This document shows, in pieces, positions 39,809 through 52,448 of a stretch of 64,000 nt of DNA (positions within the stretch are counted from its first letter, which is position 1; the number at the start of each line of letters is the position of its first letter). The notes under the pieces are model-generated. The model did no database searches. It saw nothing but the letters and a program-made list of their open reading frames with translations, and was not told the DNA's origin. Location: positions 14,077,501 through 14,141,500 of the forward strand of contig NC_135362.1 of NCBI RefSeq assembly GCF_051622035.1. Reading direction: 5' to 3'. The translations under genes were made by a program, and so were the position numbers. The DNA comes from Arctopsyche grandis (lineage: Eukaryota; Arthropoda; Insecta; Trichoptera; Hydropsychidae).

Positions 39809-41051
39809 AATGAAACGAAGAAGCGGGTGCAGACAGAATGTAGCAACTGTCAGTTGTAATGTCACCTGTTCGCCAGTGTGCCTTAAAAAATGTAAAATGT
39901 AACCAATATTCACAATTTCAAATAAAAGCAAAAAGTAAGTAGAGAGGTGGCTACAATATTTAAAAAATAATATAGTAATAATTTGACATCTATACGAAAC
40001 AGTACACTTAAAGCTAAAGTATGAATCCTGTAATATTATATAGAGTCTCTAATATTCATAATGTTACACCTGCTCGTTTAAATTAATATCAATAGTTTCT
40101 GTTCGCTATTAATTAATACGCTTAGTTACATCTTAAGGACAAAAATCTTTGATTGGTGAATAGAAATTAAATAATTTTTTACAAGAGCAAAATTAACAGT
40201 TTAATTTTATTTATGGGGGGTGGGGCGAGTGAGACGGTTGTGTTTGTAATGCAACACTATTAATTTCGACAGCCGGGAAGGAAGTAAATGTTTACCGGCG
40301 AAGCACTGGCCAACCGATAATTTTACGGCCAGTACCTTGGGGTTGCCACATATTTGAGTTTTAATTTAAATTCAAGTTTAAATTAGTAAAATCTAAGTGT
40401 TTTGTATATATACCACATAAATAACCTTGAAAGGAAAAGCCTGAACTATTTCAGCATCTACAAACTTAAAATTTGATACAAATCCAAAAATGGACATACA
40501 ATATCTATGCACTAAGTCGTCGAAATGTAGTTGTTAACTGATCTAGTACGCAAAAATTATTTTAATTATCATGGTTAAAGAATCATAATACGCGTACAGT
40601 ATTATGTATCTAGAAATTCATGTAATTGTTTTGTCAAAATGCATTTTAGTTCAAAAGTTACTTAATAGACATACATACGTACATACATATATACATATTA
40701 CATATAAGTACATATATGTACATATGTACGTAGAATAAGTAGGACATATGTATATTTTGGGGAAAAAATATAGTGTGCAATTTCGATATCTCACTATGTG
40801 AATAATAACACTGTTGAGAATAAGAAGTGTTGACAAACTGAAGAAGAATGTTATTTACAACTTATTCAGTTAGCTGTATCTTTTATGGAGCTGCGGGACC
40901 TTAAATTGATAATTTCATTTCCTGATTACAGCTCATTCATGTTTGAACATCCTTCTATTTCAATTTGGCATTTTGAGGTTGGCCAATTAATAAACGGAAC
41001 TTTAATTGAATTACAACAGTTTGATTATAGATGATTGTTTCGTCTTTTCAG
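39809..41051. other. shared upstream region of mRpL52 and the transporter
   Basis: The first ~100 bases (GTGACATTACAACTGACAGT on the minus strand) should hold the mRpL52 promoter. TACATA motifs at about 40668-40730. No gene seen between. Confidence 0.5.
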
Positions 41052-41076
41052 TCATAACTCGGATCTATTCAGTCAC

Positions 41077-41112
41077 ATGATGTCTTTTGGAGAACGCTGT
41101 TGTACACATTAA
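41077..41112 (+). other. upstream ORF in the transporter leader
   Basis: Tandem ATGs at 41077 and 41080 open an 11-codon frame ending at TAA 41110-41112, ten bases before the transporter's ATG. It lies just downstream of a good acceptor (CGTCTTTTCAG, ending 41051), so it probably belongs to the spliced 5' leader. Presence in the mRNA is inferred. Confidence 0.35.
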
Positions 41113-41122
41113 AACTATCGCT

Positions 41123-43606
41123 ATGGATTTCGATGCGATACTGGCAGATGTAGGTGAATTTGGAAGTTATCAGCAATTGGTAATTTATTTGGTACTTTTG
41201 CCAGCCGTTTTGCCATGTAGCTTTCATGCGTATTCTCAATTGTTCATGGCGGCACAACCGGACCATTGGTGCAAAGTACCCGAACTTCAAAAATTGGATC
41301 ACATAAGTTCAAAAAACATTAGGTTGGTACGCATTTTATAATTTAATAATAGTTAAAATTTTTTTAATTATTTAAATTAGTAAAATTATATGACAAAAAA
41401 TTTTAATTATGGAAAGAAAATTAAAATTCAGTATTTTTGTAGTATTAATATAAATGCCACTGTAGTAATCTTACAAGTTATAAATTAGAGTTAAGAATTT
41501 ATTGTAAGCATTATAAAGATAATACTAATGACTGACTGTAATGTATGTTTGCACATTACAGTATACCTGCCGAGTATCGTGATGGAGGATTACACTATTC
41601 AGAATGTAAAATGTACGACCTGAACTACACAGATTTAATTGAAAATTATGTATTCGTAGAAAATATACTTACAAATCGACCCGACACTAAAAATACATTA
41701 GATTGTAAACATGGATGGATATATGATAAATCAACATATCAAAATACTGTAGTAGTTGAAGTGAGATTTTTAACATTATTAATCAAAATATAAGTTAATA
41801 ATTAAAATTTACATATTTAAAATATCATTTCAGTGGGATTTAGTATGCAATAAAGATTTTTATGCAACACTGGGACTAGTTCTTTTTGGAATTGGTGGAA
41901 TAATAGGAAATTACATATTTGGATATTTGCAAGATAGTCTTGGAAGGAGACCATCTTTTTTTATTTATTTGTTGATAGAATGCACGTTTGGAGTTGCAAC
42001 AGCATTTTCTCAAAATTTTATAGCTTGGGTTATCTTCAGGATCGGAGTAGGATTTACAGTACCCGCAATATTGGCTACACCATACGTATTAGGTTGTATA
42101 TTTGTTAACATCATATGGACTGATGTAAATAATTGTGTTAAAATATTTTATTATATTTGTTAGCTATTGAGCTGGTGGGTCCAAAGCATCGCACTCTTTG
42201 TACAATCGTATCAAATATTGCATATTCGCTGGGCTTGGTTTTTTTAGCTGGAGTAGTATATTTAATTCGAGATTGGAGACAACTTGCACTTGCAACCACC
42301 CTCCCATTTATATGTTTTTTCTTCTATTGGTGGTTAATGCCTGAAAGTCCGAGATGGTTGTTGGCTCGGGGAAGATTCGATGAAGCAGAGAAAATTTTAA
42401 AAACTATGGCAAGGTATGTATTTGACATTTATAAAATTATATGAATTTTTAGATTATGTGAATTTAATTCAATACACATTTTAGAATTAATGGAAAATCA
42501 CTACCAGCGAATTACATGATACATCTTAAACGAAAGTATGAAGCGGAGCATATGAAAAAGAATAATAATTTACACGAACGTCAATATGGCGTTGGAGACT
42601 TATTTAGAACTCCAAATTTGCGTAAGAAAACATTAATTATAACTTTTATTTGGTTTACGAATACTAGCGTGTACGTTGGATTGTCATATTATGCTCCTGT
42701 TCTTGGAGGAGATGAATTTTTGAACTTTTTCCTTGCTGGCGCTGTTGAATTACCAACTTATTTATTTCTATGGCCTTCCATGGAACGATTGGGTAGAAGA
42801 TGGACTCTTTGCATAAGCATGGTTGTCGGAGGAACAGCTTGTTTAGCCACATTTCTAGTTCAAAATGGTAAATGATTATCATAGTTACATAATGTAATCA
42901 TGATTTACATTCATTTTTTTTTGTACATTTATATTTTATAGATACAGCTGTGATGTTAACATTATATTGCGTGGGTAAAATGGGTATATCATCATCTTTC
43001 GTTGTATTGCCACTGATGGCTTCAGAATTATATCCTACAGTAGTGCGTGGTCTCGGAATGAGTATAAGTTCTGTAGTTGGAATGCTGGGACCAATAATTA
43101 TACCTTTAGTGAACTATTTGGTACTTATAAATATCCTTATAATATTGCGTTTAAAATGTAAACAAATGAAATGTAAAATGTGATTCTATTTTAAGGGTGC
43201 TGATATGATGGTGTTGCCGTTGTTAATAATGGGATTTCTTTTGGTGGCCGGAGGCGTAGCTAGTCTTCTGCTTCCAGAGACACTTCATCAACATCTTCCA
43301 CAGACGTTGGAAGACGGTGAAGAAATGGGATTGGATATTGATTTTTGCTGTCAACCACCGACAACATTAGAAGATATAGAGACCGAGAAGGATTCTATAG
43401 AATTTCAACAAATTGAATTAAGAATTGACAATTCGAATTCTTGTAAATGTGATACAGACAATTTGTCAACTATTAAAGCAGACAATAATGGTAATAGTGA
43501 AGAGGGAGTTGAGCCCACAGAGAAATTTGAACATAAGAAAAACATTGAAAGTCTAAAGAGAGCTCAAATACAGAGTGAATTTGAACTTATAAATGATAAC
43601 CAATAG
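41123..43606 (+). CDS. SLC22-type organic cation / carcinine-like transporter
   Basis: A 12-helix major-facilitator transporter of the plasma membrane. Seen: seven coding exons, 41123-41322, 41562-41760, 41834-42092, 42164-42413, 42485-42867, 42942-43120 and 43196-43606, all with GT..AG introns and consistent phases, giving 626 residues. The start [17 protein letters not shown] is the usual SLC22 opening. Then come a first helix, a large Cys-containing extracellular loop, the MFS loop motif [10 protein letters not shown] (about residues 163-172), the family signature [12 protein letters not shown] (about 279-290), repeated GRR-type loop ERLGRRW, and a long acidic cytoplasmic tail. Family knowledge: insect relatives include carcinine (CarT) and beta-alanine (BalaT) transporters used in histamine and pigment metabolism; the substrate cannot be read from sequence. 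The start was chosen because an upstream in-frame extension has no ATG. No frame breaks were seen. Confidence 0.9.
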
Positions 43607-43794
43607 AATGTACGTTTAATTGCATCTAATGTTAATTATTTATAAATGGAATTTTATTATAATATAATAATATCTCAATGTTTTAAATATAATTTATTAC
43701 ATATGAATGCTCCTTATTTGAAAATATAATACAACATGTATGGACATATGTATATAGCTATATATAGGTATTTATATATATGTATGTATATATT

Positions 43795-44250
43795 CTGAAG
43801 AAAAAGATCTTTGTTTTGCCAGTATGGATGTGAAACTTCGACATTGAACGCCAAGTTGCTACACAAAGTCAAGCCAAGTTGCTACACAATGCACTCAAAG
43901 AAGTATGAAACGTTGTATGCTTGGCATAAGGGGGAAAGATAGGAAACGGAATACGTGGGTGAGAAGTATGACAATGGTTCTGGATATAGTGGATAGAGTA
44001 AAGAGATTAAAATTGCAATGGGCTAAAATAATGGACGAAAGGTGGACAAAATAAGTACTTAAATGGTATCCGAGAGAATGTAAAAGGGTAAAAGGAAGAC
44101 CGCAGGGAAGATGGGTAGACGAAATTAGGAAAATAAATTAGGTGAGATGGGTGAGATTTGCGCAAAACATAGACAAGTGGAAGCGTGTTGGAGAAGCCTT
44201 CATCCAACAGTGGGTGGTGAATGGCTGTAGATGATGATATTTACATAATG
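43795..44250 (+). pseudogene. RTE-like LINE 3' end, second copy
   Basis: It runs from a Cys-Glu-Thr region through LHNAL, DERWT, WYPRECKRVKGRPQGRWVDE and WKRVGEAFIQQWVVNG to GATGATGATA. Several frame breaks. A local duplication of GCCAAGTTGCTACACAA occurs at about 43850-43890. It lies just downstream of the transporter gene. Confidence 0.65.
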
Positions 44251-46619
44251 ATGAAATTAATTTATAATAACATAATGTCGTATTATAAAATATGTAACTA
44301 AATTTTACTTTTCGTTTACATACATGGTCTTAAATATGCCGATTTAAATAGCAGAGTAAGTATTATGGTCAATTTTAATGAACTCTAATTATAATGGTAG
44401 TGCATTACGAAATGCAACGATATGTCAATCGAATATGCTATGAATTGGGTCAACTGTTCAACCGACTCTGTTCAGTTTCAACTTTCATGAATATATATAC
44501 ATGTATGTACATATGTATGTACATAAATACATACAAAATATGTAGCACTGTGTTTGATATACAAATACATTCACCCGTGGCATGCAGTTTTGTACGCTAT
44601 GATGGTATGAAAACAGAAGGACCAATCAAACGTGTCAAATCCGGAAACGTCCGGGAAATTGATGTCGTTGGGAAAAACAAACAGAAAATACAGTGCTAAA
44701 TAAACGCAAAATTCGAATATTTTTCCCACTCCATCGATAAAAGTTAACGATTGCTATAACGGCCGGTGGTCGCTATTCAATTTTCGCCGTTCGCTGTTTT
44801 TGGCGTTCATCAAATTTATGCAATCGTGCGTGTTTTCATGATTTTTGTATTTTGGACCGGAAAGAAAGAATATTACATCTGCAAATTCGGGAAAAACGAT
44901 AAAATATATGTTGTTAATATAAGATTATAATAAAATTCGAGTCAAATTGTCGATATTATATACTCCATGTTATAACATTTCTTTGCCCCACACACTGTAT
45001 GATTTCTTGTATTAATAAGAAATTCAAAATCATTTAATGTAATTAAATAAACCAAGGATCGACATTTCTAGCTGTTAATATACAAAATAATTTAATTTAC
45101 TAAGTTAATACTTAGGTATAGCTTATGATTCACTCATCGATTGAAATTATCAGAATTGATTGTATTATAATGTCAAAACATACAAGATATAACCTGGAAA
45201 TACGTCTTTTACATAGTTCCAGAATGATAAAAAAATTCATCAATATAAATTATATCAAGGTTAAAATATTGTTATGGTATATTAAACTCTGCACATATGT
45301 ACATACAGACACACTTTATTTATATTTGTACAGTGTATTTATCTCATGAAGGCGCATTTTATTATCGCGTTTTAAATTGAAATGTTTTTAATGGGAAAAA
45401 TATATGTACATATGTACATTGAAATGTATTGGTGATCAATAATAATTATAGAAATCAATAACATATTGGGCTCGTCAATACATAACTTTTTCGAGGGGAG
45501 AAAATACACCCCTTTTATTAGTATGAATTGTGAGATTAAAAGATAAATAATAATAGATATAAGCACTGTATATAGATACAGATATTGGTACATATTGAGG
45601 GAAATATTTTTGAAGGCAATTTAATTTTTTGTTCAGAAAAGCAATATACAATTAATTGTTTTTAAAGTAAAGTAGTGTTTTAAGGTATGATATTGAAATC
45701 TAGGCATCATAACAGGGACAGGCATCCTAACACACATACACACACTTCATTTTAATAAAGCACATTTTCATTATTCAATGCATAATTCTCAAACATATAC
45801 ATAAGTGTATGTACATATGTACATACATACATACAGCCATTTTAATACAACACACTCATATAAAAACATTATTAGATTTATTAATTATTATTAACACATC
45901 GCAGTGGATGTCGGTTATCATTTCTGCTAACACACGACAAGTCATGATTTATTATTTGAGTCGAATGATATAATAGCTGTTGAGACGAGACTTGAATTAA
46001 CACACGTCTACGTAAACGAGCATTGCTTTGCACAAAATAGTGAACAAAGTCTATTATGTATAATACAATATATACATATATACAACGTGACCCTTAGACA
46101 TTTTCACTTAGGTATTAGCCGACCCTTTTTCTATATTCTCAGATGTGGAATTTTGGCGGGGGAGCACTGTTGGTGCATTAAAATCGGAACGTGGTGTCTC
46201 TGCAACTATCAAATGAAGGGTTTAGCGGGGTCCAAAGGCATGGTAACGACCGGTCCACGTGTCTAATGTACCGATGGGATTTCGAATAATCGACAGGTTG
46301 TGTTCCGGTCGTCGCCAGTGTGATCAGCGACTCCCAAACGGTGAACTGGGTCCTCCTCATCCCCCGCATCTGTACATCTCTTCCCACAAAATGTGCACAT
46401 TATCGCACGACGCGTCGGAAACGACGGGTAATTGGAGGGACGTGACGATGAATTATTCAGCACGCATGAAATTTCTTCCGAAAAAAGGAACCAACGGTAT
46501 AAACCCGCGGGATGCAATCGTTAATATCTGAAATTGCCTTTTTTCAATTCATATTTGAGATATATAATACAAAGCTTACGGTATAAAAGGAGATAAAATG
46601 TACATATGTACATACATGG
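44251..46619. other. no gene seen; one GC-richer block
   Basis: 46140-46520 is GC-richer, with E-box CCACGTGT at about 46255 and opposing frames of 90 and 84 codons that match nothing I know. The rest is AT-rich with TACATA motifs. Confidence 0.5.
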
Positions 46620-46627
46620 GTCTACCC

Positions 46628-48136
46628 CAGGCCTGGGCAAACTTTTTGGATGAAGGGCCACATTGGAAATTAAAAATGAGCGGCGGGCCGCAAGTAAAAT
46701 ACTATTTTTAGATATACATATGTACATTATTCATTATCGTGAAAGGAATTAAAACATCATTTTTTATAAATTTCATACAAAAAAATAATTTAATTTGACG
46801 AATGAAACCGTTTTATAATACATTTTTAACAGTTTTTTAATTTCAGGAGAAAATTTTGTAGTTGAAATTCTTAAAAATGCTTGTAAATTTTCATCTTTGA
46901 TGCTTGATTGTAAAGAATTTTTATTGATATTTACGATTGATAATGTTTGTTTACATATGTAAGTTGATCAAAAAACCACCAGCATTTTTTGAGCAAAATC
47001 TCTAAGTTTGTCGAATTTTTCCGTATTAGGGCTTTGTAAAATTTCTTCATGACGGTGTAATTCCCTTAAATCAGCATCCCACTGTAAATAATCTTAATTT
47101 ATATCTCCGTCGATACGCTATCAATATATATTGCAATTGATCTCGTATAATTGCCAAGCCTATATCAATTTTTCGGAAGTCGCCAAATCTTCATGGAATC
47201 ACCACTTAAATCGTTGATAATTTCACCATATTCTTCAAATTTATTTTCTGGTATCTTCAGCAATTTCATGGTTGAAAAGTGATCTACCCGTTTAATAAAT
47301 AAATGGTGAAGAAATTGTTGTAGTTTTAATTTAAATCCATTCAAACTTTTCACCAAATCATGGACATATAAATTTTCCCCTTGGAACACTGTGTTGAAAG
47401 TATTTAAATGTTTCACGATGTCCAAAGTAAATGCAAAATCACACAGCCAGTCATTATAAGTTAATTCAGGAAAGTCGATAGTATTTTTAATTTTTAAAAA
47501 TAGAAAAATTTCTTCTTTTGTATCCCATACTCGTCGAAGTATTTTTCCTAGGCTTAGCCATCGAATATGATTATGATAAATAAACTCAGATTCAATATCT
47601 TGAAGAAAAGCAATGTATTGTCTGTTTTTAAAGCCACTCGAACGTATTAAATTTTTACAAGTTTAATAATACAAGATGTCACATGTTCAACTTTTAACAC
47701 ATTTTTATACAATACTTGTTGATGTACATATAATACAACAAATTATAATTAAATTGTAATCAGGACAATTTTCGCAAATTGTATCCTGGATAAAATTTGA
47801 TCTTTAAGTGATTCCAATGACAACAACTTTTCAATAATTTAAAATTTCGAGTTAAATCCGGGTATGAAAATTAATAACAGTGTGGTATCTTTTCGATCAT
47901 TACTTTCGTCGAGAGCTATCGAGCACCATGTGATTGATTCTAATATTGATTATAATTGCTCATTAAAGTTTGTAGTGTAGTTTGGCCCAAATTCGAATTA
48001 CATCTTATGTCAGAAACGACAAAACATTTGACAAATCAACAAAAAAATTTTTAGATCAGAAAAAAGTAAACTTTTTTTGAATTTTGCTCGCGGGCCGCAC
48101 CAAAATACTTGGCGGGCCGCAGTTTGCCCAGGCCTG
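46628..48136 (-). mobile_element. hAT transposon relic, GTF2IRD2-type transposase
   Basis: Ends are CAGGCCTGGGCAAAC and its reverse complement GTTTGCCCAGGCCTG. They are flanked by 8-bp target duplications GTCTACCC (46620-46627) and GTCTACCT (48137-48144). GGGCCGC motifs lie just inside both ends. The minus strand carries a transposase piece in the middle. About 1.5 kb; the element is internally deleted. Confidence 0.85.
47165..47590 (-). pseudogene. hAT transposase fragment (GTF2IRD2-like)
   Basis: The minus strand encodes HIRWLSLGKILRRVWDTKEE, the hAT 'RWLSRGKVLxRvwxLrxEi' block. It continues through DWLCDFAFTLDIVKHLNTFN and FKLKLQQFLHHL to a KIWRLPKN end, open for about 140 codons. The N-terminal and the C-terminal dimerisation parts are missing or broken, so it is not functional. 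Confidence 0.8.
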
Positions 48137-48144
48137 GTCTACCT

Positions 48145-48369
48145 ACCCCAAAGGAACGAATTAGAAATGCACGAAAACCAAATATCGGAAGGCAAAGATC
48201 GAAAATGGAAAGATCTTAAGTCGAAAGATAAAAAAAAGGGTGCTTGGTAAACGGTACATACTCACGTGTATCCTCACTTAATTTGCGCGAGCAGGATACA
48301 ACAGGAACAAGAGGAACCGGCTTTTCCTCCCGCATTAATGTGCGCGCGCAGAATTAATATAGAAGTTAT
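48145..48369. other. repeat-like, GCGCGC-bearing spacer
   Basis: GAGCAGGATACAACAGGAAC and GTGCGCGCGCAGAATT lead into the AT/AC microsatellite repeat and may be part of it. No gene. Confidence 0.4.
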
Positions 48370-48380
48370 AGAAGCAAACA

Positions 48381-48471
<91 letters not shown>

Positions 48472-48745
48472 TTTTTTCTTTTGTTATTATATTAGTACAT
48501 TTTCTTGGCAGTGTTTTTTAGCTGTGACGTACATATGTATGTCGAATCAATACGACTATTATATTACAGCGAGCGTTATCGCGTTATCACACACACACAC
48601 GCACGTACGCACACACACACACGCATGCACGCACGCACGCACACATAGATACACGCACGCATGCACGCACGCACGCACGCACGCACGCACACACACAATA
48701 GCGATATTATATATTATTTTAATGTTAATTTATTTTATTTTTATT
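48370..48745 (+). repeat. dispersed repeat with long AT and GCAC/AC microsatellites
   Basis: Second copy of the family at 13930-14140. It contains an (AT)n run at 48381-48468 and an (AC)n/(GCAC)n run at 48589-48698. The 174-residue open frame across it is a by-product of these repeats and is not coding. Confidence 0.6.
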
Positions 48746-48758
48746 TTACATCGATATA

Positions 48759-49164
48759 TACCAGGAAGGTCTGATAGTGCGCCTTCCTAGACAATTAGTT
48801 ACAAACATTGCAACATTTTTGTTAGATAAATCACTGTACATATTTCGAGAGGCTGAAGAACTCGAAATTAACAATTAATTAATCCATTGAGATATCTATG
48901 GATTTAGACTTTTACAAAAAATATTTACATATTGTACATAAATCAAATTCAGATATTTGTGATAGTGGGTAGGATGATTTTTGCCAATTTGAGAAACCGT
49001 TTCAACAATAAAGATCAGATAAATTGGCAAATTATGATAAGAAACGATCGACTTGGAGTCACAAATATCCAAGTCTAACCAGCAGTATTAAAGATTAGCA
49101 CGGGATCGAACCCAGTAATCTCTCTGTTAAACATAAACGCAACCACCGAGCCATACTTCTGGCT
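48759..49164 (-). mobile_element. SINE, tail type A, full length
   Basis: Opens ACCAGGAAGGTCTGATAGT, has the core AAATTGGCAAATTATGATA, linker CCAGCAGTATTAAAG, box B reversed as GGGATCGAACCC, and head end GAGCCATACTTCTGGCT. The hairpin is CCAGGAAGG (48761-48769) / CCTTCCTAG. Confidence 0.7.
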
Positions 49165-50220
49165 AATGTACAGCATATTTGGTTTAATTAGAGGCATAAA
49201 TAGAATTTGAAAAAATTTGATATGCATCCTTATATAATGTTCAAGTTTTTCAATTAAATATTTATTATAATTTCAAATCTAATGTATGAAAAACGGTATT
49301 CATTTTTTTTATTTTCAGTACAAATTTTCGTTTAAAGAATAAACGTTTCGTGGTTAAATCTTAAAACTTTCGTTGTGAATTCGTGTGGAAAATATCGATA
49401 ATATGTAGTGCAAATATTCGGGAGTGTTAAATATAAAGTTGATCAATTTCAAAGGTGCTAATAATAATCTATGTAAAAAGCTTTGCTTGAGAGTTATTGT
49501 GTTATAAATTATAATGTGATAAAAGTGTCTTCGCAAGCGTATATTTAATTTGCTGACAAAATGCAGTGGCTTTCATCTCGTTGCGGTAGACGTGGAGGTA
49601 TTGTATAAATAAATTCACTCAACTAAAATTAAACTACATGCAACTTCAATATGACGTTATACAATATATGTATGTACGTTCCAAATAACAAAATTAGCCT
49701 ACATACCATACATATATTGTTACATGAATACATTTTCTATATAAATTTTTCATCGAAATTTTCAATTTAGCCCCCTTATATACTTGTGCATTGTTGCCTG
49801 GGCAACCAACAAAATACTACATAATCAACAAATCGTTGCCAACCTAACATACATATGTATATGAAACATCTTATAATTCGAACAAATTTAATTTAAAAAC
49901 CATTCATAAACCTAATACATTATTCTAATGAACCTGACTCGTTGTCAAAAACAGAGTTGTGAATAAATCAATATGAATTCTACTTAATTAATATTAGGGA
50001 ATCAATTGGAAAAGTAGATCGGATTATTTTTATGAAACATCCAATAAAACCTACTAATAAACATCAAACAAAAAGTCGCCAAACAAATATTATTTGAATT
50101 TCATAGTGTTAAACTTGTCAAAATTGTAAATGATTAAACCTTAACAGAACATTTTCTATAGCTCTTTGATCTTTTTCAAAAAGTATCCGTGACCTAAGTT
50201 ATGAGATAGTAGACCAAATT
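49165..50220. other. no confirmed gene; weak first-exon candidate
   Basis: CAAAATGCAGTGGCTTTCAT at 49557 starts MQWLSSRCGRRG and runs into a donor-like GGAG|GTATTG at about 49597/49598. No downstream exon was matched to it. The rest is AT-rich. Confidence 0.25.
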
Positions 50221-50300
50221 TGGTGTCATCATCATTTATAGAAGATGGAAGTTCTCTCCAACACACTTCCATTCTGGGCAACTACCAACCATATCCTATA
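50221..50300 (-). pseudogene. RTE-like LINE 3' end scrap
   Basis: Minus strand reads TGGAAGTGTGTTGGAGAGAA...GATGATGACACC, matching the last ~80 bases of the other two copies. It abuts the hAT element at 50304. Confidence 0.5.
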
Positions 50301-50303
50301 CTC

Positions 50304-51261
50304 CAGTGCTTCCCAAATTGGGGGTCGCGACCCCCTGGGGGGTCGTAGGATTTCTCGCGGGGGCCGCGAAAATATTAAGTAGAAAGTAAAAATATTCATT
50401 TATGAATATTTTTCCACATTACATATTTAGGGAATGTATATATTTAAGTCTGTTAAATAATAACACATTATATGAAAACTTTCCAATAAAAGCTTTCTTT
50501 GTGGTCAAAAGGTATTAGTCAAGAATGCACGGAGATGTTTTCGTGTTTGAATGATTTTCTCACGAATAATGAAATATCACTGTCGACTTCAGTGAAAAAT
50601 GTTATACTTGATCACATGGCCGAATCGATACTATTTTTCAAAAAATATTTCCCAAACTTGAATGAGGATGAAAGGAACAATTGGATAAGAGCACCATTTG
50701 CCAAGTCCTTAAAATATGTTCATATTACGTGGACAGCCCAAGAAGAGTTGATCGATATCAGATCAGATAATTTGCTTGAAGTGGAATTTAATGAAAAAAG
50801 TATTTCAGAATTCTGGTTAAGGCGACAGCAAGAATATCCTGCTATTGGAAAAGAAGCCCTGGTAACTCTTATTCCTTTCGCGACTACGTACCTATGCGAA
50901 ACAGCATTTTCGTCATTACTTAGATTAAAAAATAAACAAAGGTTATGTCTTTCCACGGAGACTTTGGAAGATGCTTTGCGAGTTAGCATTTCTGACATTG
51001 AACCCGATATCGATTTTTTATGTAAAAACATGCGACCTCATCTATCGCATTAAATTGTTTCATGTGTGTATAGTTTTTTTTTTAAAAAAATGTTTTTAAG
51101 CAAGTTCCTATAATTTTGTGCCGAATATAAATATGTGTATTATAATTGTAATAATTACTGCCAAATAACCCTTTTAACTAAAAAAAAAAAATTTTTTAGG
51201 GCCGGGAATTAATTCTTTCAGATTTAGGGGGTCGTGACATGAAAGTAATTGGGAAGCATTG
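50304..51261 (+). mobile_element. hAT transposon relic, ZBED5/FAM200-like
   Basis: Left end CAGTGCTTCCCAAATTGGGG and reverse of the right end CAATGCTTCCCAATTAC form imperfect inverted repeats. GGGGGTCGCGACCCCC and GGGGGTCGTGAC motifs sit just inside. No convincing 8-bp target duplication was found (CTATACTC versus TTTTAATT). Only the last third of the transposase remains, so this is an internal deletion product. Confidence 0.75.
50499..51053 (+). pseudogene. hAT transposase C-terminal fragment with intact frame
   Basis: About 184 codons without a stop. It contains SEFWLRRQQEYPAIGKEALV and FATTYLCETAFSSLLRLKNKQR, the hAT C-terminal dimerisation block (normally '...yLCExaFSxlxxiKxkxRxrL'), then LEDALRVSIS and a short tail ending PHLSH. 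The usual N-terminal BED finger and RNase H-like core are absent, and the frame has no ATG at a sensible place. It is most likely a dead fragment although unbroken. Confidence 0.75.
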
Positions 51262-52448
51262 TTTTAATTCCGGAATCAAACCCGAAAATCTCTCATCATC
51301 ACTGGCAAGATACATTGAGAGACGCATATTTTTCTTCAGGCATTTTAGATTTGAAAACGGCATTCATTCGCCCAAATGCACTCCAACCTAATTTCATACG
51401 TCTCTTTATTTCCACTTATTTATTACAGGAAATTTCAATAATTTGTCCTATGTACTATGAACACATGTTCATATATACAAATAATTTCTAACTATTTTAA
51501 ATTTGGTATACCAATTGTTATTATTTATAAAATATTATTCTTCTGTTACATTTGGCGAGCGAAGATCGGTATTCAAGTTATCTTTATATGATTGTAATTA
51601 AGCTCAGATGTTTTTTATTGAAGAGATTTAAATTTTCAGTTTACATTTAAAATGACTGCAAAAATGAAGATCTACTGGGTGAAAATAAATTACAATTCCA
51701 ATCGAAATTGCTAAAATAATCAACTCATCATTAGTTTCAATTGCTGCTCGTTGAATACAATCTAGAAATTAAAATTAATTTGAATGCATATTTACACTAT
51801 ATGTATGTATGTATGTAAAAATGTACGTAACTTTCACTCTAAATATATTTCGCAACATACGATTCATTAAATTGAATTTTATCAAAAGAATACTCGATCG
51901 GAAAAATATCGGTGGGAAATTTTTTTATTGAATCTTTACAGTTATGCTTGTTTGGAGTAATATTATTATTACGGGAGTAAATGTATGTACATACATAGTT
52001 ATGTCAGCTCTGTCTGCTTTAATTTATCATCGCATATATGTATTGTGTAAGTAGCATTCCCCATTGTGGTGTAGATTTAAGCATTAATTCATCTTCATTA
52101 GTATGAGTTTCAGAAGTTATTTAATATGCAAGTTCTTTCGTTTATGAACGCATAAATTATACAGGAAAATTTGCTCCATATAGAAGTTCATTATTTTAAT
52201 ATTCATCTTTGCACAGTTGAATCTCACACAAAATTAAGTTAATGCTATTAGCATATTGCATAAGCATGTATATATGTATGTACATATATACATATCTGCG
52301 ATGGATTTAGTAAATTTTTATTTTGTTACATATATACATGTTCAAATCACACCCTACTTAGGTATGCGGCGATGATTCGCCGAAATTGGTAGATTTTTCT
52401 ATTCATTTCTGTCCCCAGTATAAATAGTGGTGAAATGTCAAGGCCTGT
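51262..52448. other. no gene seen
   Basis: AT-rich; the frame at 51249-51491 begins inside the hAT end and matches nothing known. Confidence 0.5.

Noticed and set aside
46263..46531. opposing 90- and 84-residue frames
   Set aside because: Low stop density in a GC-richer block; neither matches a known family and both cannot easily be real.
48266..48790. 174-residue open frame
   Set aside because: It is (AT)n and (AC)n/(GCAC)n microsatellite translated into Tyr-Ile and His-Thr runs, with SINE sequence at its end.
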